Part shown: piece after piece, positions 9,760-20,679 of the stretch
How positions within the stretch are numbered: position 1 is the stretch's first letter
Layout of the letters: each line of letters begins with the position of its first letter
Source of the DNA: Apoda limacodes
Taxonomy: Eukaryota > Arthropoda > Insecta > Lepidoptera > Limacodidae
Assembly: GCA_946406115.1 (NCBI GenBank)
Contig: OX291556.1
Location: 12,120,501-12,184,500 of the forward strand
Length of the DNA stretch: 64,000 bases
Direction of reading: 5' to 3'
Position numbers and translations under genes: made by a program
Notes under the pieces: generated by a model
Database searches by the model: none
What the model saw: only the letters and a program-made list of their open reading frames with translations
Told to the model about the DNA's origin: nothing

Positions 9760-12700
9760 AGCTCTTTCTTATTTCATATACGTTCTTTCATGACTTATAC
9801 CATTTTATTATTCCTACACTACTCGAATTATGTATACATCATCTGCTTATATCACGAATATTTCCTTGGCTTCCATTGATATCCTTCGGTAACGTCCTTC
9901 TTTAGCATACTTCTTTTATTACGGATTTGCAAATACATGACACAGTAGTGTCTGACAACAATCCTGCGTTCCAAATGCTTTTATTCAAAATCTCTTACAC
10001 TGCTCCTTACAGCTCAAGATAAAGTATTTACTACGATTCGCTAGTCTTTCTACTTGCTTTTAACCTATCGAGAGGTCGTAACCTCTACATATTTCCCACC
10101 GATCGACCAGAAAATGATAGCAACTCATTGCGTATACTTTTCTATTCGCTACCTATAAACTACCCATCGAAATGTAAACTACTGTACCCTACTGAGTTTA
10201 ACTTAATACCGAGGCACTTAGACACGTAATGCGAAACAATATGCAAAATGGTATATTAACTAATTAAGGTTCCCTTTTGGATTTTAGTTAATTTTCCTCC
10301 GAATAAACCCTGGTGAAAATCCGTGAGACACGGCACTACCTACCTCCCTATCGAACACTAACTGTTTAAATGTCGGGTAAACTACCTTCAAATTAATTAA
10401 TTAATCAGGCCAACACAAAACAGTTTCATACTTTTAACTTTTGAAGCCAAACATCAAAACAATATTACACAATATAAAACCCTAATACCCTAAGTTAATT
10501 AAATTGTTAATCAATTCATTATTGCAAAACAAAAGCTGTTTGATAACAATCAAACCTGTGTCGTACTTTAAACATATTTTAGTTTTTGACATATAATATC
10601 TCTCGTCCTCTTAACTTTCATTTACATTTATTGCATTTAATCTAAATTAAAAAACCGTAATAAATCTTAATAAATCATTAGCGGCAGCCAGTGATCATAT
10701 GATTTTAAATTCAAATCGCTTTTTGAACCTACCCGTATCGGACTAATATTAATCCCTAATTCAGCATCTCCTTTTTCTGAATAACAAAGGACACAAAAAA
10801 TTAATAAATATTCTACATACAATGGTCCTTCATACTAGTTAAAACTTTTTCATTAATACATCAAAATTAAAAACTTAATTAAGATCTCATTTGAACTAAA
10901 CTTAGTATAGCGCATTACCATGCATGAAGTGCAATACCTACCTAACTTACTTTTACAGCTTGCCATAAATCAAAAATTATTACTTTCGGCTTGCATTAGC
11001 ATTTTCTCGTATAAACCTCATACCTTATATTCATTTCACTTCTAATTAACTAATAATCAACCCTACTAAATACCTATAACTCTTTATTAACTGCTAAAAT
11101 ATCATTCACTATGAGAATATTTACTTTACATTAATAACCTAGTATTCACCCTAAGAATCTTAAACCTCCCTTACATTAATTATTATCAAACATAGTTTTC
11201 TTTTTCTTTAAGAAATGCAATGCATATCCTATTGCGCATATTTTCAAATCGTCAAAACTTTACTTAATACATTCATAAGAAAAATCAAGAAAATCACTCC
11301 ATTTACACTTTCCATTCTATTTACATCCTGTCTTTTCCCTCGCTAACTAATACCAAACTATATTAACGACAATAATAATTCTTTTAACCTACCTGATTCA
11401 TACAATATACAAAATAAAACCATTACTTTATTTGTTAAAGTCATATGTCATATTCGCATTTTAAAATCAACGAACGTCGCGAAAATTAATTACTTACTAT
11501 GACTTCGTATTCCTACTCACACTTAACTCGTGATAGAGTATTAATAAAATAATAACGAAAAAACTTATAATAATAATATAATAACGAAGAAAAACTTTTA
11601 AAATTCTAAGTTTATTTATTACACATCGCACTTGACCCTTTTTCGCACGTCCATTCATTCCTCCTTAAGTTGAGTCACGCATAACCCTGATTCGTTTTGA
11701 TTCGAGTACGACCTATAAATATTTTTTTCATTTGCTAACCTTTAACTCTTATCCTATCCCACTGAAAATTTTAAACTAATTTATCACGGCTCACTTGGAC
11801 CTAATCCTACTTATTTTGGATTACTCTTGATCCAGATCACGCTTGACTCGGATCAACTTTAACCAAAATCTCACTCGATCATAATCGCTATTAAAACCCT
11901 TCACATAATTTCCATGATTCACTCTTGGCTCTTTCCTAATCTACTACCAATTATATTGTTATCCTACGTATCCCTATACATTATAACACTGTTCATCCTT
12001 AACGATGTTTTATGCAGTTATATTTTTATAAGGCGCATAAAATCAGATACGGAACCCTATATTTACTCACTTCGATTCTTGCTTCATAATATCTTTTTAT
12101 TTATTTTTATTATAAAATTCATACTCTATATATGGAATCTCACCTATTACTAAATAACTGTTCTTGGAGAACCCTATCTTAAGATTCCCTAACTTCTTAT
12201 TATACACTAGTTAAGCAATAATGTACCCTACTGAACCTTACTATCGACTAACCTCAGTCTATCGTAGCCCTACCTAATTAAAATACAATCTCTCTTCTGA
12301 ATAAGCTCGCTTGATGTAGTCCTACACACATTTAACAATAATATATTATATACGAAACCATATCCTACTTCGGAACATTCGGTCATTTATACACAAAATC
12401 TAACATAGTAAAACATATCAATCTTTTGAACAAATTAACCTACACATATTTACGCTTCCACGTTTCCCTTACCAATCCTACTACTAATAAACTACTTACT
12501 ACTACCATAAACCTATTAACTGCCTACGAACTTCCACCAAACAAAGAATACCAATCACCAGCGTTTACATTTGAACAAGGAGTACTACATATGGCCTAAT
12601 TCCTTTCTATTTCTCCCTCGATTTCCTTACTTCTATATTACCTTCACTACACTTTAAATTCATTCCATCCTACCTTTAATTTCCTATTTAAGACCATTAT

Positions 12701-13075
12701 TCCAATCCTTTCCTTTAACACTTTTGTCAACAACATTACTCTGCTAAATAAAAAAAAAAAACCTTGTTATTCTACGTTACCACGACAACGAAAATAACAT
12801 AGCTCGCTTATCCAATCCTTAACTTAGAAATCCCTTATTTGCTATTTCGATTTAAATAACATATCGCCATATACTCTATACTTACCATATTCTATCAATT
12901 AATCTTATGCGATCTTATCACATAAAAACGTTTCGTTATCAATTGATACGAACCCAGTTTGACCTTCAAACTTTTAGACTTTCGAGAAATAACCTACTTC
13001 CCTTTGATGTTTCCCGCTAAATTGTACCTAAACCTACCTATAACTAAAGAATCTATTAGTCCAAATAAAAGTTTA
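9760..13075. other. 3.3-kb non-coding stretch with strong strand asymmetry (few G, many C on plus)
   Basis: Direct counts: 12661-12720 has 18 C and 1 G; 12481-12540 has 19 C and 2 G; 11161-11220 has 11 C and 3 G. The rest looks similar by eye. The longest frame (11914-12153) is only 79 codons and hydrophobic, without homology I recognise. No tandem period, LTR or transposon end was found. The asymmetry starts shortly after LINE copy B and stops near 13075. Confidence 0.6.
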
Positions 13076-13420
13076 AGGTGATTTGCTGGGCAGAGTTTTC
13101 ATACAGAATTCTTTTGCTATAATCTCGGAAGTTTGCACAACTTCACGTTTGATATTACGATTAAAAAAAGGACAAAAAATCAAGAGCTCACCGTTCTTGG
13201 TTGTATAAAATATCATTCAGCCATTTTTTTTTTATTGAATTAGATTGATTATGATTGCTTCTATGTTTAGATTACTTGAATTTTCTTATTCTTGAATGTA
13301 TATTTTTTAATAAATTGATCACTATTGTAAATATTTATGCTCTATTACGACTACTGGTGCACCCTACACTGCATGATTTTTTTTTATAGAAAAAAATATT
13401 TTACCAGTTCATATTTGTGG
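13075..13420. other. Intergenic, nothing recognised
   Basis: AT-rich DNA between the skewed stretch and the piggyBac relic. The G content is back to normal from about 13075. Confidence 0.6.
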
Positions 13421-13534
13421 TCTAGAACACGGGAAGTGCAGGTAAAATAAAAAAAAAATAATAGTATTGGAGCAAAATGATTTTTTGATTTAGTTCCATA
13501 TGTGGCACAATATGCATTGACCTACCTAAATTTG

Positions 13535-14600
13535 CTAATCTAACTAAAGGTGAAACAGACGGAAGCAGTTTTTGTCCTTGTTTTAACAAAGTTCGACTCA
13601 CACAACAAACGATTTTCCTTTGCAGCCCGGATTCTTGCATCGCTGGCGCTTCTGTCCCCACATAGAAAAGTGCTCGACTCCATCACTCCTGGCGTCACGA
13701 GTAGGAAGAATCGCTACATTGGCTCTCATTCTTTTTGTCTCTATCAGATAATTACTTGCAGAAGGCGGCCGGCGTTTTTTCTTATTCATTGATAAACCAC
13801 AAATACAAAGGCTCTTTGCCACTTCTTGAAATCTTTCAACTTCAGCGGCATAGCTCTTTGTCGCATCTCCCCAAATCTTCTGTATTGCAACCAAGTATTT
13901 ATGATGGCTATGTCGAGGAAATGGTAAAACAGTCTCAAATACCACTTCTTTGCCCTCATCTTTATTTTGTTCTTTCCCAGGAATGAGTCGAGCAAGTCAA
14001 CTCCGTTGCGTACAATTTGAGGGCAGTCGATATCTATATATATCTTTTGTTACAAAACCTCCTCACTTTATGCCTACGCTCTTTTCCAACAAAAGATGAA
14101 GACAATATCTATCTAGTTTATTGTCATACCACAATACTGTGACGATATCTGTGCCATTTACATTGCCTACCAATTCTTCTGAATATCCTTTTTCCTTCTT
14201 GCTACTTCTTGCAATGATGGTATTTGTATAGATTTTCCTAGTCGTTCTTTGTTCACGGTTCCCATAGAATATTTTCCTTCATTGGCAAGATACGTAATCA
14301 ATTCAAGGCATGTGTAGTAGTTATCAAAGAATAACTTGTAATTTCTATCCCTGGGAATAGACCTTGCAAGCCGAATAACAATGTTGGCAATTGCGCCTAA
14401 ATCAGGCTCATTAGGAAGCCTCAGATCTGGGTTATTCTCCATCCCAGAGTATAATTCGAAGTCGTACGCAAATCCTCGATCATCACAGAGCACTAACAGT
14501 TAATACCCCCATTTATGAGGCTTATTAGGTAGATATTGGCTCAGCATGTTAGGCCTTCTTCTTCTTCATCCGTATCGCTAAACGGATTGTTTTTTTTTGT
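13535..14600 (-). pseudogene. piggyBac-family transposase, truncated and frameshifted
   Basis: Known family: DDE/D transposase of cut-and-paste elements inserting at TTAA. The minus strand shows, in several frames: acidic NPFSDTDEEEEG (near 14570) joined directly to LSQYLPNKPHKWGY; VLCDDRGFAYDFELYSG (first catalytic Asp block); NYKLFFDNYYTCLELITYL (second Asp); SIQIPSLQEVARRKKD; VLWYDNK; CPQIVRNGVDLLDSFLG (third Asp) with KKWYLRLFYHFLDIAIINTW. A C-terminal Cys-rich end follows, QRCKNPGCKGKSFV...NKDKNCFRLFH. A large N-terminal part is deleted, and frameshifts and stops occur near 14165, 14060 and 13790. No terminal repeats were identified. Confidence 0.85.
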
Positions 14601-14884
14601 TGACGGTCATTTAAAAAAATTTTGAAGGTACGGTCATTTGCAATAGTCCATACATAGTGTAAAGGTTAAAATTGCGTGAAGCCATTTTGTGAACCTCTCA
14701 CTCACACATTAACATTATCAGAACTGTCAATATTAACCTTAAATCGACAAAATTAGGTTTAATTTTCTTTATACTAACCAGTTTATTTAAACCGTTCTTC
14801 TATCTTTTGGTTTCTTAACCTAACAAATTAAGTAGGTGTAAACTGCAGTGTTGTTCTACATACGTATCGTTTATTTCGCATCAA

Positions 14885-14990
14885 ATAATATCTGCCCGGT
14901 GGTGTAGTAGTAGTGTAGGTAGGCGTTGCAACCGGCGAGCCTGTGGTTCAAATCACACAATATCCGTTTTGAGTATTTTTGTTAGGAATA
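14885..14990 (+). mobile_element. SINE-like tRNA head fragment
   Basis: CGGTGGTGTAGTAGTAGTG resembles an A box and GTGGTTCAAATCACAC a B box, about 55 bases apart. The flanking sequence is ordinary AT-rich DNA. The stem bases do not pair well enough for a tRNA gene. Confidence 0.4.
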
Positions 14991-15354
14991 ACTTTTTTTT
15001 GATGTTTTGACTATATTTGATCTAGTTCTCTCTGAAAAGGACCAGTTGGTATGAGAATTTTTGTTTTGATTGCAAGAATTAAAACACATGCAATCAAATA
15101 AAAATGGTTTTTATTAAAATTTTGTAAAGCATAAATAATGTTTTGATAAATGTCTCTTTTTTCTATATATATATTTCCTATGGTTATAGCTTAAGTATTC
15201 GTTTTCGTAATGAAAAGAAAATTGAAACTTAACCATAAGAATAAAAAAAATACAAGTCACCATTCTTTCGTTAATGCTGCTATATATAAATAGTAAGAAA
15301 AATAGTACTTTATTTTTAGGGTTCCGTACCCAAAGGGTAATTAGCGGAATAGTG

Positions 15355-15735
15355 TGTGTTAAACATGTTCCCAAACACAGCAGTCGGTATGAAACCATTG
15401 TTCCACCATAAATCTTCTTTGAGTCGCATCAATGTGCCGCGAGAGTCCACTTCGAGGTCGAGTTGATAAATTCCTCTCCTCTTGGTTGCGTGAGACCCAA
15501 CGCTTTACTGTAAACCACTAAAAACCAAAGTGCCTACTTAAAATAAACATTTTTCAAACTACTGAATTATATTTTAATTTTTTTTTAGATATTTACTTAC
15601 AAAAAAGTGTGGTATTAAAAAAATATGATATAACATTAACATCAAACAAAATACTTACGGTAAAACCAGTCTCATTGCAAATTTGAGATATATTGTAACC
15701 CATATTATATAGTTCTATAATACGCATCCACTCTT
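15355..15735 (-). pseudogene. N-terminal part of a Tc1/mariner-like transposase, interrupted
   Basis: The minus strand encodes a helix-turn-helix (MRIIELYNMGYNISQICNET, 15662-15730) and, after an interruption, VKRWVSRNQEERNLSTRPRSG (15437-15508), the linker typical of Tc1-type DNA-binding domains. It ends in a stop near 15360. The 140-base interruption (about 15519-15655) is flanked by near-identical GGTTTNACNGTAA segments (15504-15518 and 15655-15669). This suggests an inserted sequence with a target duplication rather than an intron; splicing at GTAAGT would break the frame. No catalytic domain follows. Confidence 0.55.
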
Positions 15736-15764
15736 AATGTTAATATTGGCTTGCATATTATTTT

Positions 15765-16000
15765 TAGCAAAGAAACTTAATAAAAACACTAAACAACCTT
15801 ATCCCCACAAGCACCTACAGTAAAACACGACAAAAAAAATGGCTACCTAAGTAATGAACGCATCTATCTTAATAGCTTAATAAAAACACCAAATAACCTT
15901 ATCAGCACATACCCCCAGAAACAAATAGGCAACGAACGATGAAATTAATATCTCTACCTACTTAGCATCCGCATCTTACTTAATAGCTATTAGAAAATTG
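15765..16000 (+). repeat. Diverged tandem duplication, two units of about 115 bases
   Basis: Units at about 15769-15880 and 15880-16000 share CTTAATAAAAACACYAAAYA, ACCTTATC, CACATAC/CACAAGC, ACGACAA/AACGATG and a CATCT...CTTAATAGC end. No coding content. Confidence 0.5.
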
Positions 16001-16044
16001 GTCTAAGCTGTTTAACTAAACACAATATTCATAATTCGTAAAAT

Positions 16045-16152
16045 GTAACAAACACAAAAAGAAAGGCATAAGGTGAGATTCGAATCCACAACCTCAATTG
16101 CTCTCAAAACACGTATTAAGGTCTGATACGTCTATTCACTAGGCTACGGATA
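16045..16152 (-). mobile_element. SINE-like tRNA-derived fragment
   Basis: The minus strand has TAGCCTAGTGAATAGACGTA (A box) and GTGGATTCGAATCTCAC (B box) about 45 bases apart. It looks like the head of a tRNA-derived SINE; no usable acceptor stem is visible. Confidence 0.45.
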
Positions 16153-16448
16153 CGATAACTTTATTGTGAAATTATTATATCTAATATTAAATGAAACTGA
16201 TATTACTCATGTCCTACAAGGCATATTACTTTTTTCTTTAAGTGTGTGAGTGACTACGCCTTGCCATTCTATGTTGTTTTGAAACTCTATATGCAGTTTT
16301 GCAAATGAGTGTACATGTTGTACTATATACCTGTACATGAGCTCTCTATAGGTTGCTCTTATGTATTTGATTAAGTATTTGGTTTGATAGTTTTGGTACG
16401 AACGGATTACTAAATAATATTTAAACTGCTCTTAAAATGCCGTACATG

Positions 16449-16484
16449 ACACACACACACACACACACACAAACACGCACAATA
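16449..16484. repeat. (AC)n microsatellite
   Basis: An AC dinucleotide run, slightly interrupted at its right end by AAACACGCAC. Confidence 0.95.
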
Positions 16485-16634
16485 GAAACCAGAATCTCGT
16501 AGTTAGGTAGGATCTCTTAGTGAAGTTTTTGTCTAGAATAAAACTTTTTCATTAGTAAATGTTTAAAATCAGTGTAAAAACAAAAAAACTGGAAGAATGT
16601 ATTAAAATATATTCTGTGTAATTATGTATTATCT

Positions 16635-16712
16635 ATTATTAAAAGCCAAGGATCGAACTTGGCGCAAAATAGCTATTGTTCGATGTAAGTACCATTAGAC
16701 TACGATACATCT
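16635..16712 (-). mobile_element. SINE-like tRNA-derived fragment
   Basis: The minus strand has CGTAGTCTAATGGTACTTAC (A box-like) and CCAAGTTCGATCCTTGG (B box-like, in a perfect small stem). Preservation is too poor for a tRNA gene. Confidence 0.45.
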
Positions 16713-17224
16713 CTCGTAACAACTTGAAATAATAAAATATTTATTAAATAGGTAGGTCGTCGTCGTTTCTACACAAATATGAATAGATTTTATCGGAGTT
16801 TTAGAGGAAGAGATGAGATGTAGGTACTTAAATTATATATTTTATATCATATGCTATACATATTAATGCTGCTAGGATCTGTGAAATTGCTCCAGATAAA
16901 AATGAGGTTAATATAGAAGTAAAGAAAAGCTGTTAGACAGTATAAGAAGCTATGAAATTTTCGGAAAAATTACTTTACTTTGGAATGTACTCAAAAATTG
17001 TGAGTGTGAAAAATTGTTACATGGTGTTTAAGATTTTCTATTTCTCTTTGAAAAAAGGAAAACCAAAAGGATATCACTGCTGGAGAGTATGCGATGGCCG
17101 AACATCGATTACTGTCTATAATACAGAAAGACATATCAGCAGTGTTGAGGAGGTAATATTGACATTTAACATGGTTTTTTTTTTAATTTAACTAGGCTGA
17201 CACTAAGTAATGAGACAGAAAGTT

Positions 17225-17945
17225 TTAGTACTCCAATATTACCTGGCACTAATTTAATTGTGAAGCGGCTTGTTCAACAAAGTCATGTGCTTAGCCTTCA
17301 CGAAGGTACATAAATCCTCGTTAATAATCTATTGGATAGTTGGTGTTAGAAAATTGGCAAAAAATGTCGTGCGACATTGTATTATATGTAAACATCATGG
17401 CTTTTACTGTACCACTAGCTTCATAACCTGCAGACTGGGTGACGTGTGGTGTACCCTTTGAAGTTACAGGTGTAGATCTAGCAAAACCGTTGCAGCTCAA
17501 GTCTGGTTAAAAGTACTGGATTGTAGTATTCACTTGTGCTACTTTTCGAGCCATACATCCAGAACTATGCTACTCTCTTAGCACTAAGGAGTTCCTTTTA
17601 ACAATGAGGCACTTTATAGCAAGGAGAGGTCGAACAAGGATTATATACAGCGATAATGCTGCTAATTTCCGAGCGACAAACAATATACTAAATACTATAA
17701 ATTGGGATGACGTGTTTTCAAAAATCTCAATTCAATGGTGGGGAGGCTGATGGGAGCGAACGGTCCGTTCGATAACAGAAATTTTATGGAGAATTTAAGG
17801 TAAAGCTGCACTTCGAGAGAAACAAGAAATGACTATAGTATCCGTTTCGCAAGCACTTACCAATTGGCGACCTTTAACCTATATAGCTGACAGTACCGTA
17901 AATAAAGCTCTTACTCCAGCTTCGTCGTGTTGGAACGTAAATTAG
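17225..17945 (+). pseudogene. BEL/Pao LTR-retrotransposon integrase region, decayed
   Basis: The plus strand carries, in changing frames, WIVGVRKLAKNVVRHCIICK (zinc-binding H...C..C part), then EFLLTMRHFIARRGRTRIIY with SDNAANFRATNN (central catalytic Asp block; family consensus is SDNGTNF). Then come INWDDVFSKISIQW, WWERTVRSITEILW (catalytic Glu block) and TNWRPLTYIADS. These are hallmarks of the BEL/Pao integrase. Stops and frameshifts are frequent. Flanking LTRs were not found. Confidence 0.8.
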
Positions 17946-18239
17946 CGTCGCGACGCCTGGGTGACACTATACGCCTTTTTTTTCCGCGCACAGTAACAGG
18001 AACCGCTACGGTAACGTACTCAAGGTTTATGGTAATACGGTCTTGTCTATTTTGTATTAGTTTTCTAATGTTTTAAAGTAAAATTACGTTCCTTAGCATA
18101 GGCCCCTCGTAGAAAACATAAGCACAGACTGACGTCTAGGTTCCTAGCACCGCCGTGACGCCCTCGATCAACCGCGCAATAAGGTGAGTAAATATACTTA
18201 CACGGATTGTAAAATAATTTTAACAAGATTAACAGTTAC

Positions 18240-18495
18240 ACATTTGCTTATTGGAAACGATATTCAATGTTAAGCAACGTCGGGCTTGGTCGGTGACGCT
18301 GAGCGGCACACTGTTTTTTTTTTGTGTAAATTACGTAAATCGTTGTATGGAACCAATGGTGCGTACTTCCGATTTTAATCACACGCATGTAAATTTACAT
18401 AATTTACACATACAAGAGAGTATGCTGCCGCGCGCTCACCTATCCAATTATTGACCTAGCCCGACGTTACGTTGCTTAACTTTGCAACAATTCCG
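18240..18495. mobile_element. Palindromic element with 5S-rRNA-like arms
   Basis: Left arm 18267-18305 reads GTTAAGCAACGTCGGGCTTG then GGTCGGTGAC; the right arm, on the minus strand (about 18487-18430), reads AAGTTAAGCAACGT...CGTCGGGCTAGG then TTGGATAGGTGAGCG. Both follow the internal promoter part of insect 5S rRNA (AAGTTAAGCAACGTCGGGC, then TGGATGGGTGACCGC). The inner parts are also inverted (TGTGTAAATTACGTAAAT on both sides). Single-arm relatives lie at 24274-24535 and 38880-39115. Confidence 0.7.
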
Positions 18496-18549
18496 TTCAA
18501 GCCGACAAAGAAGTTCACTCACTGTAAGTAGTTATTACGCTATGCTATA

Positions 18550-19892
18550 CCTAAATAAAATAAACAGATAAATATTTTTGGATATTACTCAAAGCACCGT
18601 GTGATCCCAAATTAAGCAAAAGTTCTGCTATATATACAAGCACGGAATTCTGTGGATATAGTACAACGGAAACAAATATATGTATATGTATATGTCGTGG
18701 CCCGATCTTAGAATTGATCACTTCATGATGTGTCCGACCATTTCATGAAATGGTCATATTTCATTGTATATAACAGTACCCGCTGGCGACATCATGATAT
18801 GATCTAGCCAAATAAACGACAACTCAGCGTTTAACGATATAAACAGCTAAATGAATGGCTATTCCATGATATTGTCAAATATTAGTGGTCATATCGTAAA
18901 ATAGTCACATTTACCACCGGTAAAGGCGCTAATGTAGCTTTGTTTTTGTGATGCAGACAATTATTTTGTATTATAGGCGAATAAAAATGTTCAAATCTTT
19001 ACTTAATGTATAATAAACAGGTATTAAATTTGGATGTAGTAGAAACTTCTCATCCGATTTCAAAATTTTTCACCAATACTTAGGATGGACTAAGAGCTTG
19101 TTTTTAATAACAGGTTTTTAGTTCAAAATATCCATATTTGTAACTCAAATCGAAAAAATGCACTTTTCCTTAAGGTTCTTTAAGGTTTTTTATCTGATTA
19201 TTGGCACATGGATTGCTGGAGGAACAGGAAAGAATATAGAATACCTAACTTTTTACCCTGATCAAGACGTACATACGGTGCTCACAATTAACTTGATATA
19301 ATACATTTATCCAGATCTAGAGTTCTCACGGGAATAGGAATCGTCTAGTGGAAGATAAAAGTGCAGTGAAACATTGTTATAACAGTGCAGGTGTGTCAAT
19401 TAATTCCACACTACATTAATAGCAATTGACTTTTTATTTAAATGCCGACTATTTGCTTATTAGACCCTAATAAGTTTTATTTAAATTTTTAGCTACTTTT
19501 TTTTACCGTCCGATAGCAATACTATATTGTTTCGTTTTTTTTTTATTTTTTGTATCCTTTATATTATGGAAATCATACATTAATGATATGGCCAAACTTG
19601 GGTGGACATTATCATTAAACGTTGAAGTGTAAACGATATGGTCAGTTTTGGCCGGCTGTATCATGAAATACGACCATTTTATGAAATGGTTGGCCACATC
19701 ATGAAGTGATCAATTTTAAGATCTGGCCACAACATTTATACTTTGTTTGTAAATACTTAGATACATATTAAACATAGAATACACACAGTCTCAAGGCACG
19801 CACAAATAATAAATGGTTTTTCTTGTGCTGGAATCCAACCCACATCCTTCAATTCAGCAGTCGGCTTATTATCCACTGAGCCACGGAGTCTA
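18550..19892 (-). mobile_element. tRNA-derived SINE split by an inserted foldback element
   Basis: The left half (18550-18690) matches the body of the SINE at 35521-35776 (ATAAATATTTTTGGATATTAC, AAAAGTTCTGCTATATA). The right half (19735-19892) matches its head (minus strand CCGTGGCTCAGTGGATAATA as A box and GGGTTGGATTCC as B box). The two halves are contiguous once 18693-19733 is removed. Confidence 0.75.
18693..19733. mobile_element. Foldback/TIR element nested in a SINE
   Basis: The outer 68 or so bases are inverted copies: left GTGGCCCGATCTTAGAATTG then ATCACTTCATGATGTG, right (minus strand) GTGGCCAGATCTTAAAATTG then ATCACTTCATGATGTG. Further inward, short CATGATAT.GTC-type motifs recur in both orientations (18790-18910, 19565-19665), so the arms are about 200 bases with decay. 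The core holds no transposase. Confidence 0.8.
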
Positions 19893-20679
19893 ACTGTATT
19901 TTATATAACATGTATTCAATATCTCCCATATAGCAAGCAATACGCGAGCTGATGTCATCACTCTTGATCCACGAGGAAATTAAATTAGGAACTAAACTAC
20001 TGGTGAAGCAGCTATTTTCTTTTATAAGATTGAATAAGGTGTACTGAATTACATAATTATTTGTATATGGCCTTTGAAACAAAGCAAACAGTTTTATAAA
20101 AAAAAACAATGGTATAAGGGAGAAAGGACATGGTCCCCGTACTGGACTATATATGATACAAAGAATTTGTAGAGTGGAAATGCATCTAACGTGTAGCATA
20201 AAACCTTTGTAGAGGTAGGAGCCGACCTCTACAATGCTTTACTTTTAATATTTACTTGCATCTTGGCCTAATTTTCAAATTCAAATTTTTTTTTCAATAG
20301 GAATACTGATTCTTGTTTGTTTTAAGTCAGTCAGTTTTACGATTTTTGAGAACTAACATCATTGTTTAGATTCTATTTTTTTGTAGGTCCATTTTTGACC
20401 TCTTCAACATAATCTTTATTTACCAATAAAATTACAAGTGCTCCCACAAGAATCTTTTATTAAATATATAACAAGATGTCGTGGATTCGGGAGACGAGGA
20501 GTCCGACCGCGGCGTAATAAACTTCCAACTTCCAACTAAATCCACTTTTAAACCAGATGTAAGTAAAATTCTGGATTAGTTAATTTCCTTATAAAATTCT
20601 GTAGTTTATGAAGCATGAAGAAATGTAGACGGTAAGCAAACCAGATTTTTATTTTTGTTTTCGCTCGTTCAACATTTTT

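Noticed and set aside
11914..12153. 79-codon hydrophobic frame in the skewed region
   Set aside because: Its T/C-rich composition makes hydrophobic codons automatically; no other evidence.
9760..13075. Degenerate (CCTAA)n telomere-type repeat
   Set aside because: CCTAA/CCTAC strings are frequent, but there is no tandem register; they follow from the base composition.
16952..17191. 79-codon plus frame before the BEL/Pao relic as part of its polyprotein
   Set aside because: I could not match it to any BEL/Pao block, and it ends in a poly-T stretch; left unannotated.
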